Notes: generated from the sequence alone by a model not told the origin. A stretch of 64,000 nt of DNA from Heracleum sosnowskyi (GCA_030848705.1 JAUIZM010000016.1:3720001-3784000); one strand, 5' to 3'. Shown: positions 22,361 to 33,672, counted from the stretch's first letter. Program-made: numbers and translations.

Positions 22361-22743
22361 TAGGAATTGGTCCTCGCTTTTACAGAAATCGGGCCCCACG
22401 CGGACCATTTCCTACCATATTCGTCGTCGGTAGGAAATGGGGGGTCAATTCCTACCAAGTTTTTTTGGTATGATTTATATGGTAGGAAAAGGCCGTTTTT
22501 GGTGTAGTGATATGACTGTAAAATGGATATTGAATATCCAGTATTCATGGCATTCTAATACTTCCAAAGATTCTACACCTCGAATACATGCACATAATTA
22601 TAAAAACATTTAGAGGAACATCAGAAAGACATTATGTATATGTCTGAAACTACTAGCAAATATACTAAGATGTGACTCTAGAACACTTCAAATCTTGATT
22701 CCAAAACATAGATTTGGGTTGCCAAATTTAGCATCAAAGACTC

Positions 22744-23082
22744 TTAACTGTGGGTTGGAGGTGCATGAGGAGGACCCAAAAAACCAGGAAAACCAGGGAC
22801 GGAAGAAAGGGGCGGGTTGAATCTTGGTAGGCCTGGAATAGAGGATGGCATAGGGCTCAATGATCCCGGTAATAGAGGTGTAGGAATGGTGGGCAAAGAA
22901 AGTGGTGGAAATGAAGGTGCTAGGGTTGGTAATTTTGGGAACTTTGGTATGGTAGGAAAAGATGGCTGAGGACGACCTGTAGTCTTATCTACCATAGAAA
23001 ATGCTAGAACCGTCAAAATTATCGATAGCATGAACACCTTCGTAGTCGACATTGTTTTGCCCAAGTTGCGACTACTGATCAA
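22744..23082 (-). CDS. Secreted proline-rich protein (~102-112 aa)
   Basis: The ORF starts with ATG at 23080-23082; a second in-frame Met ten codons later (MSTTKVFMLSIILTVLAF) begins a classical signal peptide and is an alternative start. The mature part after about residue 35 is low-complexity and dominated by Pro, with Phe, Leu, Ser and Thr in short motifs such as FPTIPKFPKLPTL and PGLPRFNPP. This fits small secreted cell-wall proline-rich proteins, of the general PELPK/extensin-like kind, but no family is certain. There are no cysteines and no catalytic motif. A TATA box lies about 60 bp upstream of the first ATG. The gene is intact and sits 235 bp from the end of the CACTA element, which could influence its expression. 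Confidence 0.72.
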   Translation of the reverse strand: MISSRNLGKTMSTTKVFMLSIILTVLAFSMVDKTTGRPQPSFPTIPKFPKLPTLAPSFPPLSLPTIPTPLLPGSLSPMPSSIPGLPRFNPPLSSVPGFPGFLGPPHAPPTHS

Positions 23083-23141
23083 AGAGGAAAAGCTAGGTGC
23101 TTATAGTTTATTTGGTTGTGTAGTATTGTTATGTTTTCTGT

Positions 23142-23149
23142 TTATATAG
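23142..23149 (-). promoter_or_regulatory. TATA box of the proline-rich protein gene
   Basis: Minus-strand TATATAAA, about 60 bp upstream of the first ATG and 90 bp upstream of the second. Placed correctly for transcription of the gene at 22744-23082. Confidence 0.55.
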
Positions 23150-23709
23150 ACTTGCAATGTATTTAGTCTCTAAATGTGGGCTACTGTTAGCCCAAGGAGT
23201 TCTGCTTTAATGAACTAAATTAACAAGTTTTTCAACTAGCTCTACTCATAACTGATTATACATTCTCGCCGAGTCGCCCATATTTTTCTTAAGAAAGAAC
23301 AGGGCGCCAGCCGCTTAATGTACAAATTGTTTTTGTTTGTAAGTGTGAAATGTATGAAATACTTTTGTGATTGGTGTGTTAAACATAATCTACAAGTAAG
23401 AATAGTTGGTGTTTCGAGCACATAAACGTTTTCGAGATGTCCTTTCTGATTTAGTAAATTGCAAAATACCTAAAAAAGGTCAGTTCAGATTAGGTGAATC
23501 TTTACGGGAATATAGTTCTAATCTGCCCACTTAGCTTTGCCATAATAGCATGAATCATGTGTTAGATTTTCAGGGCAGGCCAAATAAAAAATCAAACCAA
23601 AAAGTTTATCTCAGGATCCTTCAAAGCTGAGATTCCACCGCCCATCTTTGCATATTATAATCTACAAAACACAAATGAAGCTTAATCTGGTATTTACTAT
23701 TTACTATTA
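23150..23709. other. Intergenic, upstream of the proline-rich gene
   Basis: No gene or element end recognised. Presumably the upstream promoter region of the proline-rich gene, truncated by the Helitron insertion at 23710. Confidence 0.45.
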
Positions 23710-24019
23710 CTAGCTCATAACCCGTGCGAAGCACGGATTAAGAATAAAAATTAAATTATTAAAAAAATAATTTAAAATATTGAGAAAAAAAATAATTTAT
23801 AAGTTTTATTTAAATATGCACTTGCAGAGAATTTAACATGAAATTAATATGAAAGTCTATAATAAATAAATATTATTTAATTATGTCGATAGAAAGAATC
23901 AAAAATTTGGTAAAATCAAAGAATTGAAATTGAATAAATAACTAACTTATATAATTGTAGTTGCAGCGATTCGAACACGAGTTTGGAATGAAACCAATTA
24001 ATTTAGATATATCATACTA

Positions 24020-24537
24020 ACCAAAATTTGGCTTTGTACTATTGTTTTGCAACGAATAAGAGTTTTCCTCATCAATAAAGTCCCCGATCCCCCGAATAAT
24101 TTTATTATACTTCTTTCCATTCCCGCCATCAATTCCCGAGTTGTTTTTATACTTCTCTCTATTCTTGTTCTCAACGCAAATAATTTCTTAAATTCTCGTT
24201 GCTGAATGGGGTGGAGAACACAGCAAGATCGACAGGACGGATAAAATACTCATATGTAGTTGTTAGAAGTATGAGAGATACCCAAATTTGGCTTTGTACT
24301 ATTGTGTTCCAACGAAAAAGAGTTTTCCTTATCAATCAAGCCCCAATCCCGAATTATTTTTATGTACTTTTCTCCGTTCCCGCCACCAATCCCCGTGTTA
24401 TTTTTATGTTTCTCTTCTCTCTGTTCCTGTGTCCTGAACATGAATAATGTCTCAAATTCCCGTCCCGAATGGGGCGTGAGAACAGAGTAAGATCGACGGG
24501 ACGGATAAAATACTCATCTGTAATTGTTAGAAGTAGG
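24020..24537 (+). repeat. ~258-bp tandem repeat within the Helitron
   Basis: Two units starting CAAAATTTGGCTTTGTACTA (24022) and CAAATTTGGCTTTGTACTA (24281). Each ends with a GACGGATAAAATACTCAT-type segment and GTTAGAAGTA. Diverged by substitutions and small indels. Confidence 0.85.
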
Positions 24538-24581
24538 AGAGATATGAATTGTACCGATCGAAAGTAACTTATAAAATATTA

Positions 24582-24894
24582 CTCCCTCCGTCCCAATGGG
24601 TTCTTTACGTTTGCTTTTTGCACGGAGACCAAGGAATATTCTTAAAATAAGTGAGGTAGTGGATGTAATAGTGTATTTTATTGTTAAAATAAATGAAGTA
24701 GTGGGTGTAATAATAATTTATTGTTAAGATAAGTGAGATAGTGGGTGTAATAGTATAAAGTATTGAAAAAGTGGAGTCAAGTAGTGGATGTAATAATGTA
24801 TTATATTATTAAAAGTTACTATTTTTAGTAATGTAAAGAATTGGTGGGACGTCCCAAAAAGGAAAGTGTAAAGAATTGATTGGGACGGAGGGAG
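24582..24894. mobile_element. Stowaway MITE (Tc1/mariner), 313 bp
   Basis: TIRs CTCCCTCCGTCCCAAT and ATTGGGACGGAGGGAG with a TA target duplication on both sides. The interior has repeated GTAGTGGATGTAATA words and no coding capacity. Nested inside the Helitron. Confidence 0.93.
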
Positions 24895-25089
24895 TAGGTA
24901 ATATAAAAAATCTTTTGATCTCAATCAAATTATACGTGTACGGCGGTATACATAACATATCAACATATGAGAACATTAAGTTGGATATCTGATTTTGATT
25001 TTATAATAAATCTTATTTATATTAATTTAGAATTATGTTAATTATATTAATATAATAATTATATTTTTACCGCTGTATATGACATACTA

Positions 25090-25341
25090 CTCCCTCAGTC
25101 TCATCCATTTATTATCGTTTCAAATGGGAGGTTCGGCACACATTTTAAGGCTTCTATAAAATATAGTTTCATTACTTATTTTTAAAAAAAGTTTTCTTTG
25201 AATAAAAATCCAAACATTTAATTTTTATTCAAAGAAGAAATTTTTTAAAAATAAATAATGGAATTATATTTTATAAGAGCCTTAAAATGCGTGTCAAACC
25301 TTCCATTTTTAATGATAACAAATGGATGAGACGGAGGGAGT
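25090..25341. mobile_element. Stowaway MITE (Tc1/mariner), 252 bp
   Basis: TIRs CTCCCTCAGTCTCATCCATT and its near complement AATGGATGAGACGGAGGGAG, TA on each side. The interior forms a long imperfect hairpin around TTTTAAGGCTTCTATAAAAT and its complement. It belongs to the same subfamily as the MITE at 44674-44924. Confidence 0.93.
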
Positions 25342-25640
25342 ACATTATTAAGAGTGGGTTTTTGATTTTAATAAAGTAATAAAAATTAACTTTTAATTAA
25401 ATAATAAATCCTGTTATATTAATTTAGAATTATGTTAAATATATTAAGATAATAAATATATGTATACTGTGGTATGTGGTATACATGGCATACCATACCA
25501 ATAACTGTTTTTAATAAAGAGTAAGTATAGGTTTTTAATTTAATAATAAATCTTATTATATTTATTTAGAAATATATTAATAATATTAAGATAAAAATAA
25601 TATGTATACCGCGGTATACATGGTATACCATTAAGAGGGC
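25342..25640. repeat. Degenerate repeats with TACCGCGGTA-type palindromes in the Helitron
   Basis: Two to three imperfect units of about 130 bp containing TAATAAATCTTATTATATT and a palindromic TATACCGCGGTATACATGG word. A related unit precedes the second MITE (24930-25085). Confidence 0.65.
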
Positions 25641-25667
25641 CTTTCTGCTTTTAATAAAGAGTATAGA

Positions 25668-25901
25668 TAGTATTATGCATAATACAACTATATTCTCTGA
25701 AGCTTCTATCTGCTTCACAAATTTATAAGCATGTAGATGCATCAGCCCGGTGATTTTCACTTCAGTTCCCAAGTGCTACAAGAAAAATTCTACATCATAA
25801 AAACTTACACGAGTAAAGAACTATCTGTAGAATTAAACCATTATGTACCTGCTTACTATGTTATCAACATCTGAAGACGTGGAAATTACATTTGGAACTA
25901 T
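25668..25901 (-). other. Displaced 3' flank of the spinster gene
   Basis: Sequence that would follow the original stop codon (TAG overlapping 25901-25903 in the uninterrupted allele). It is now separated from the last exon by the hAT element and bounded on the other side by the Helitron 5' end. Confidence 0.6.
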
Positions 25902-25909
25902 AGGTCAGC

Positions 25910-27966
25910 CAGTGACGGACCTAGAACATTTTTACAGGAGGGTCCATATATTTAACTAAAATTTTTAAAAAGGAAAAATTCACTGAAATATGAATTTGAT
26001 ACCTAATTCATATTACATATTACATATAATGTTCTCTTTGGTGCGACAAAAGACTAAATTCTACTAAATACTAAGCATCAAAGTCAAGATACTAAGCAAA
26101 AGTCAGGCTACTAAGCAAAAGGCAGGCTATTAAGATGGTCAGTGTCCTCCGTTGCGTAAACGTGGTAAATCAATCCTTCGAGTTCTCATGTTTTGATAAT
26201 TTTGCATAATTACTTCATTGTCGATGCTTATGAAAACATCTTTCTCAACATAACACACTAAACAATCAGTCAAGAAGTCATCTCCCATCTTATTACGCAG
26301 ATCCATTTTAATAATATTCATGGCAGAAAACACGCGTTCCACAGTAGCCGTTGCAACTGGCAAAACTAAAATCAACTCAATGAGGCGATATACCAAGGGA
26401 AAAGTAGTGTGAAATCTCACTTCAACCATCTTTTTCGCAACATCACCAAGATTTTGTAGTTTACAAAATGTCTCATTTTCTCTCATGTCACATATCCAAA
26501 TCTTTAATTCTTCTTTGAGCACCTTTCAAAGAAAGTGAAGTGGTATCACGAACATGAACAACTCCAACAAATCTCTCCATAACTTCTCCACGATCATTTA
26601 CATACCTTAAAACAACCACCATTTGCTCTTTGACGGAATTATCACGAGCTTCATCAAGCATTAAAGAGAAATATTTGTCTCCAATATCACCAAGTATAGC
26701 TTTTGTTGTTTCCGAAGCACAAGCACTAATGATGTCTTTTTGAATTTTAGGAGAAGTAAGTTGATGATTTATCGGTGCTTTATCTTTGACCACATTCCCA
26801 ACGTCAACATTTCGAGAACTATACCAAGAAAGTAACTCAAGAAAATTACCTCTTCTTATCGATGTTGGAGACTCATCATTGCCACGGAAAGCCAATCCTA
26901 GGCCAAGAAGTAGTCGAACAACATCCAAACTCGCTGTCAAACGAGTGCGGTAGGCATTACCAAGTACTTCACTTGCGGTTGATAATTTTCTTGACACACT
27001 TTGCTTCTGATTTTTGAAAGCAAAATATAATATTCGAGCATCATTATGTGCACTTCCCTGACCTCCAACATGATCTTTAAATTTCTCTGTAGCTTTCTTC
27101 CAGTTCCGAAATCCCCCTTTTGTGAACACCTCATTACGAACTCTTCCGTCCCCAAAAAGATAACACCAAAAGCAAAACGCAGCATCATTCTTAAAACTAT
27201 ATTCCAACCATTCCCGATTTGTGAACCATCCTTTTTGAAAACATCTCTTTCTATCCCCAAATTCTGTTCGTGGAAAATCATAAGAAATTGGTTGACAAGG
27301 ACCTATTTGCACATATTTTCGCCTTATATCATCTCGTTCATTTGGTTCATAGTCATTGATTTTCTTGCGCCTTGCCGGATCACTATTTACATCTTCAGCC
27401 ACATTAATTCGAGCTCTTTTTTGACTCGGCTCACCAATATTTTGATCATTAGTTCGGGTTTCATTCGAAGGGTTATCCATTTCATTATGTACTACAAATT
27501 TATGCATATAGTTTCTGTAAAATAAAGTTCTTAATATTAATTAACATATCAAAAAAAAGGTTTGTGCGGGGAGCAGAGGCCTTACTGATTAAACTAAACA
27601 CAAATATTTTTAAATTAGCATTTAGAATGTGTAAGGCAAATTAATTGCAAGTTTAATAAGAAAACATACCACGAAGTATTCAACCAAGATCTTTGAATTT
27701 GATTATTTGATCTTGTAATTCAACTCTGGGCTCTGGCGTCTTGTGAATTGTGATGTGTGAGAGTCGAGACTATGAGTCTGTGAGTAGTATTGTGTACTCG
27801 TGTGTATAAGTTGCCCCCCTTTTCTATTATCCTGTAATTTGTAAAACTAAGTTGTGTAAATAGTAATATATATAAACATTATTTATAAAAAAAAAAATTT
27901 TTTTTTTTTTTTTAAAAATCCAGGAGGGGTCAGGGACCCCCCTGGACCCCCCCAGGTCCGTCCCTG
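25910..27966 (-). mobile_element. Complete hAT element, 2057 bp, 8-bp TSD, inserted at the spinster stop codon
   Basis: Ends are CAGTGACGGACCT at 25910 and AGGTCCGTCCCTG at 27966, an imperfect terminal inverted repeat (CAGNGACGGACCT) of hAT style. The flanks carry a perfect 8-bp duplication AGGTCAGC (25902-25909 and 27967-27974), the hAT signature. The right subterminal region has C-rich repeats (CAGGGACCCCCCTGGACC) next to a T/A homopolymer tract. It encodes a damaged transposase. Confidence 0.93.
26139..27507 (-). pseudogene. hAT transposase with TTF-type zinc finger, internally deleted
   Basis: From ATG 27505-27507 the frame encodes a basic N-terminus (SQKRARINVAED), then a TTF-type zinc finger (RCFQKGWFTNREWL, then FCFWCYLFG; about residues 85-120). 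A conserved segment YFSLMLDEARDNSVKEQMVV follows at about residue 280. At about 26524 the frame jumps: the remaining sequence, read in another frame down to 26139, is the C-terminal hAT dimerisation region (LVLPVATATVERVFSAMNII, then DDFLTDCLVCYVEKDVF). Full-length relatives are roughly 700-800 residues; here about 340 plus 126 remain, so most of the central catalytic region is deleted and the two halves are out of frame. It cannot make an active transposase. The C-terminal half need not have an ATG of its own. Confidence 0.88.
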
Positions 27967-30900
27967 AGGTCAGCCATGTATTCTTTTGTTTCTATGGTAT
28001 CTTCTTTAAGCAAGGGAATGCTGCTTGAAGCGCCACTTCCAATGACTGAATGCTCACTGTCTTCATTAAATCTGTCCACACTATGGAGGAATATTCCTGC
28101 CAAAGTTACCAAAGATCAAATTAATATTTTGCCAAGAGTATTTCTTATTTGACGAAACATGGAAGCCTGAATAGAGAATTGTTTTCCTAAGACCATAAAA
28201 TTTCTTTTCTTATTGACACATTGATATGGTGAGTTAAATCTACATATGTTTTATTTTAAATATCTTCCTTGAAAATATATATTCCCGCAAACACAATTGT
28301 AATACAAGTTGTCTAAACTTTTGCTGACAATAAAGGAAAATGTATATATACAGCTTTGGAGTAAAGAACCCTTTTATGTTTTTAGGAAAAGAAGAGAAAA
28401 AGTAATACACACACACACACAAAAATACAGATTTTATTACCTATGAACCAAATTGCAGAAGCCAAAAAGAAAATAGAGGTCAGGATCAGAGAAGTTTTCC
28501 TCCAATCATTGAGATAATCCTGCAGTTTATGTCATGAATTAATACTTCTATGGATACGAAGTTATGAGCATTGCATGCAATAGCTATATTGGACCCAAAA
28601 CTTTAACATGCAATTTTTAAGTTAGTCCAGTTACCAAAGTGTTTTCATCACATAAAAAGTGACCAACCACCTCTAACAAATTTCATAGGTTAGATAAGAA
28701 AAATTAGCTTCAAACTGAAAATCTTTTTCTTTAAAGGAAATCATAAAGAAGCTTGGTTACAGAACATGCTTGTCTGGGAATGTGGAACTTGGGAAAGCTA
28801 GATATCTTTCTTCACAGTAGATATATCTTCTAGGAAAGGAAAAAAAAATCATGCAGTAGTACAAAGAATCTTAAATAATACCAGACAATATTAATGCAAC
28901 TTCAAAACAGACATAGGCATAGAGCTTAAAATAGTTGTGTAACAAATAAAAGAGGTAGCATCAGAAATTCAAACAATCTTAAGCTATAGCTATAGAACCA
29001 GTCACTACCCTCTGTTACTAAGAAACATGGATATTTAAGCAATAAGCAAAGATTATAGATAAAACTGTCTATTCAGGGAATAGCTACACCAACAAAAATT
29101 GCAAACCTGGACTACGCCAACGAGGGGAGAAGAAGGCACGTCCCCAAATATGTGAATCGAGACAGTTGACATGGCCATAGATAATGGCCGTATACTTGGT
29201 TTAACAGTATGGAGACATACATAGTTTACAGGGCCCTGCAGTTGGAATTTACTGTGTTAAGCGTAGAAAACTTTACTTCGCAAGTAAATTCCAATAATTG
29301 GATTTCAGATCTTATCTCACCAATGGGTCTGTTATCAATGAATAATCTGAAGTTGCTATCATTTAGCAAGCACAAATAGATTTTAGTTTAATATAAAAGA
29401 AAAAATTTGAAGGAGCAAATTGTCACTTATAAGGAAATGTACCTGAGTGGCAAATACTAGAAGTTCCCCGATTGCAAAAAAATCAAGAAAGCCATACAAG
29501 CTTTTAAAACAAAAGGCCACAAAGCAAAATATTGCCCCAAAAAATGTTGCCACTGAAAGAAGCTGCAAATATAAAACACTATGAGAATCCTGATGAGGAT
29601 TATACTTGCTAAATTAAAGACTCATTAAATAAAGATTTCAAAGCTAATTGCCAGATGATATGCTCTCTTTTTTTTTTTAATGTCAAATCAACAATTATCA
29701 AATGCAGTATTACTATGTTAACATCTTCTCTTGCCAATGTAAGAGAAGATAGTTAAACAAATATATATATATATTGAACCTTATAAATGCTATTACAAAC
29801 AGATCTGGCACATTAAAGACTGCTTATAACCAATATCACCCGCACTCAAAACATGAGTATGGAGATGCCGAATCCAACACTCGGACACATATCCATCCAT
29901 GTTAGACACCTAACTGCTGATTCAGGGAATCAACAAAAAACCCTTTTTCTTATTTTAATTTTATGAAGTCAAATACATTAGAGCTTGGTGCAGACTTCTT
30001 ATATTATTCTTATAATCAAAAATCTTCTTATAAAATTTAATGCTCTGCCGTGAAGCTTAAAATTGAGAATTGACCAAACATATTTAGTTCTAATGCCGGT
30101 AATAAATTCCCGAGTGGTGGTACACTTGCTCGCAGCCAAGTCATTTGTGCCAGGTGACGATATACTCTGACCTAGAATACTTCGCAACTGCAATGTGCAC
30201 TTTTACATGTTTTTGACAGCAAGCCTTGTGTTTCTTATTTCTTTTTTTTGTTGTGAAAGCAAGCCTTGTTAGATCCAGTAACAAATATTATTACCTATGA
30301 ACCAAATGATATGATATAGTCTCCTCTGCGATCAAATCCTTTTACTACAGTAATCCCGTAGATAGATACAAAAGAAAGTGCTTACCTTAAACGCATTGGA
30401 TATTGTGGCAGTCATAAGATCCAGGACAAAACCTCCAGCTAGCGTTCCAACTATGCCACATACAATGGTCACTCCTCCAAAAACTATATCAGCGTTGTTC
30501 TGAGGAAAACCAAATTGTGAGTAAAATATTTAGTCACCACTTTGTTTCCTTTTCACTTCAAAAATATTATGCCAGGGAAATAAACAGTTAGATTAAGATT
30601 AATAGAAGGCTCTTTCTGTATGTCTTTACTAAATTTAAAATAAATATAAGTTTTCTTTCGAATTAGTTTATCTATTTCTTCTGAAGAGCTCACCATATGA
30701 TAGATGTTATACCCAGCCTTCGGACCCCAATATGAATATGCCCCTATGACAAAATTGTAAGCTATGTAACCTGAAAGAAAGAAAAAAGCCAACAGATATT
30801 ACTAAAAAAAGTTTTGATGATTTCAAAACTTATAATTAGATAGGGAGACTTGAAGGAACAACATCACTGGAAGTACCTAAAACATTGACGACATAAACCT

Positions 30901-32516
30901 TGTCGCCCAAAAGCACTTTCATATCTTTCAGAAATCTCGACAACTGAGCCTTAATTGCACTTTCATCTTTTGAACTGCGTTAAAACCCGCATATAACACA
31001 AAACCATGTGTTTGTAGTTAAAACAAGTACTAGAAATGGTGAAATAACAAGTTAAGTTGTAGCATGAAAACAGAGAGCCTCACCTTGAAGGTTTATAATT
31101 GTCGCTCAGAGAATGTGAGCCATTTGAAATACCTGATAATAATCACAAAATAATCTTGGTGAACCACTAACAAATATTGTAATAGACGACAACTTCGAAA
31201 ATCATGAGATTGTTTAGACATGTTTGCCACTAATTAAATCTGTCAAACAGTAACAAATATTGATAGAGTGTTCAAACAATAAAAGCAAACATGTTTCATC
31301 ATTTCTCACTTTAGAACAATAGCAGTTATTGAACACTTCCAAGTTAATCTGTGACTTATGGATAATGACATAATGTAATAGAAAACAGGAATTACGCTAC
31401 AATTGTACCATATACCATAGGACCCATATATAGCTTCTTAGCAAAATTGAAATAATACCTTTAACTTCGGATGCATCATTCTCCGTGGATCCAAACGCAT
31501 TACTTAAGCCAGAAGTTGAGAAGCCTGCGTCCACGGATTGCTTAGAAGAATTTCAAGTATAATGCAACTGCAAAGTAATCCTGACCAAAATAGTACCTTT
31601 CATCTGCAACGGTTTCATTACAAAACCTAAAATAGCAAACGGAAGCATAAGAAGTGCCTCCCCCCAAAATGCAAAACGCCAACTCATATAAGTTCCAACC
31701 TATAGAACAAACATATCAAAGAATACTATTTAGCCATCTCGAAATAAGTTCATAGATCCACAGCTGAAAGAATAAAATGGATATGGCTAAAAGCCTAAAA
31801 CATTTCCAGACAACATAGATATTGTACTACAATCAGAGTATCCAATAACATAGACTTTGTTGTGAGTTGAATAATAAAGTTAAAACACCGGCTAACTTAT
31901 TATAAGAGATTCATATGTAAATTACAGGTAAATATATGTACGTACCAGACCACCATAAACATAACCAAGTGCAACTCCAGATGGTATGCACATGTAGAAA
32001 ATTCCAAGCCACGCCGTTTTCTGATACATATGTCACTAGATATGAGTAAGACACATCGGGAGAAACTACCATTTTCAAAAACAGAGTTTATTTTATTTTT
32101 TGACGACTAGCAAACTGCTTTTAGATAATACTAATAGGAAAAAAAACATAAAAAATGCTCTAAGAATTTGGATTTGACATAATTATAAAATAATCCTAGT
32201 GCCATGGAAGCGATGGAAGTAATAAGAACCTGGTCGACTGGGGCATGATCATCAATAAATGGAGCTGCAAGACTTATAAAAGACGCCTCACCAACACCCA
32301 CTAGCCTGAAAACACACTTAAATAGACAATGAACAGTGTGACAAATGATTTATTACAGTTTAAACAAATAAGCTCACACCCCACATTAGATTACACAAAT
32401 GATGTGCTTACATGCGGCAGACAGAAATAGACCAGAAATTGAACGATATGCCACAGCCAACAACAGCAATAGTCCAGACTGTCAACCCAACCCCAATCAG
32501 CCTAAATGGATTAACC
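27930..32516 (-). CDS. SPNS: Spinster-like MFS transporter (probable sphingolipid transporter), 5'-truncated, 13 exons visible
   Basis: Thirteen exons can be joined in phase with GT-AG introns: 32516-32412, 32305-32230, 32020-31946, 31699-31597, 31524-31459, 31132-31084, 30974-30877, 30770-30694, 30499-30386, 29562-29443, 29235-29107, 28519-28441 and 28096-27930. The roughly 420 residues match plant spinster homologues, a major-facilitator subfamily of intracellular membranes proposed to export sphingolipids: NPFRLIGVGLTVWTIAV, GVGEASFISLAAPFIDD, VFGGVTIVCGIVGTLAGGF, GELLVFATQ, HIFGDVPSSPLVGVVQ. About 90-100 N-terminal residues (first one or two membrane helices) are missing: no exon 1 is seen, and the intron upstream of 32516 breaks into retrotransposon sequence at about 32685. 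The natural TAG stop was destroyed by the hAT insertion; the frame now continues 11 codons into the element (RDGPGGVQGGP) to a TGA at 27930-27932. Exon quality is otherwise perfect, so loss of the 5' end is recent or exon 1 lies further away. Confidence 0.88.
28408..28421. repeat. (AC)7 microsatellite in a spinster intron
   Basis: Simple AC dinucleotide run immediately beyond the donor site of the exon at 28441-28519. Confidence 0.85.
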
Positions 32517-32685
32517 CTGCAAAATACATGTACATATAACCAAAAACCACGTATTAGTGTCACATATTATACCTCTGACGTGCTATCTCTGAGCTTTAAA
32601 CATTGCCTTTTTACCCTTTTAAGTACTCTCATATAATATTACAATTGAAGCATGAATGTTTTCCCGCTACCTGTAAATTAGATAA

Positions 32686-33672
32686 AATATTAGTGTGCGG
32701 ATATATTTGTTAATGTGTGAATTTTGGTGGCATATAATTGGTTTGGCTAATTCTAGTCGGTGACATTTCTAACAGAGTCACAAAGGTCAATCAAGAAAAG
32801 AGAAGAAAAAAAATATAGAGAGAAAAAAAATTGAAAAAAAAAAAGAAAAAAAATAATGAAAAAAGAAAAGAAAAAGAAAGGAAATATCTCTATCGGTAAG
32901 AAAAAAAAGAAAAGAGAGTGTATGTTCATTGGTTCTTACAATGTGAAACTTACGGGTTTTCATATTTTTATTGGGATGATATCTCAAGATAGTTTCATGT
33001 TGAGTGCTTCAAGTGTTTATGAACATTATGCTCTATTAGTTGTCAAGTTTAGCCAACTACAGCCTTTTCATTTTCCTACCCCTCACCCAAGCCTCGTTAC
33101 AACCCTTGACAAAGACCTTTTGATTTATACGAACAAGAAGTGTAGAGATTTTGGTGGACAAGCAAGCTTATAGTAGCACATGTGAATTTGATTGAACTTG
33201 AGTGATACAGTTACAACTAAACACTTGTGTGCTTTGAGTGTTTGTGAGGTTATTTTTCCATGTAAAGCATGATATTATCTTGTTGATTGAGACTTTGATG
33301 TTATTCATTACATATTTTTAGTCTTTCAGACTATGTGCGCGTACTTGAATAGTTGTGTTGGTGTGTAAAGTTGAGGGATCGCATTATATGACACCTAAGA
33401 GCTATTACATGGTTAAGTTTTCATGTGTGGTGTGCTATGATATATTTCATGTTTGAGACTTGGCAGTCAAACCAAATATAAAATTTTGTGGGCAGATTTA
33501 CTATAAACCCTCACGAGACCTTACTCGTCCACTAGGGCTGCCTAGGGGTTTAAAGGGTTTGTTGCATATGCCAAATGCAACCGTGATCACCTACGGAAGT
33601 GGTATTAGTTAGTTAGGATTTAGTTTTTTCTTTGTTTTTGCCCGAGGACGTGCAAAATGCTAAGTGTGGGGA
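32686..33672 (+). mobile_element. Non-autonomous LTR-element internal 3' part (unit 1)
   Basis: Homologous to 13335-14323 of the array, beginning GATAAAATATTAGTGTGCGG and ending with the PPT-like AAGTGTGGGGA. Its left edge is the breakpoint in the spinster intron; there is no LTR end or TSD there, so this is a rearrangement rather than a simple insertion end. Confidence 0.8.

Larger units (their letters stand above)
18028..22509. mobile_element. Complete CACTA (EnSpm) element, 4482 bp, non-autonomous
   Basis: The ends are perfect inverted repeats: CACTACACCAAAAACGGCC at 18028 and its complement ending TTTTTGGTGTAGTG at 22509, continuing into CTTTTCCTACC. A 3-bp TSD, ATA, flanks both sides (18025-18027 and 22510-22512). 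Both subterminal regions are filled with CCTACC/GGTAGG words in both orientations (for example TTCCTACCATATATGGTAGG), the kind of dense motif array bound by CACTA transposases. No transposase domain can be read in the interior, so it would move only in trans. The TIRs are perfect, suggesting recent activity. Confidence 0.93.
23710..25667 (-). mobile_element. Non-autonomous Helitron, ~1958 bp, with nested MITEs
   Basis: On the minus strand the 5' end at 25667 reads TCTATACTCTTTATTAAAAG after an A. The 3' end reads CCGTGCTTCGCACGG (hairpin, stems at 23722-23727 and 23731-23736), then eight bases, then CTAG at 23713-23710, followed by T. TC start, hairpin about ten bases from a CTRR end and insertion between A and T are the Helitron hallmarks. 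No Rep-helicase is encoded. The interior holds two ~258-bp direct repeats, two Stowaway MITEs and palindromic repeats. Confidence 0.83.

Noticed and set aside
27046..27525. 159-codon plus-strand frame over the hAT transposase
   Set aside because: Antisense to the zinc-finger transposase, whose minus-strand protein is clearly recognisable.
28408..28421. Possible regulatory AC-rich element in the spinster intron
   Set aside because: Plain dinucleotide microsatellite; nothing else supports a function.
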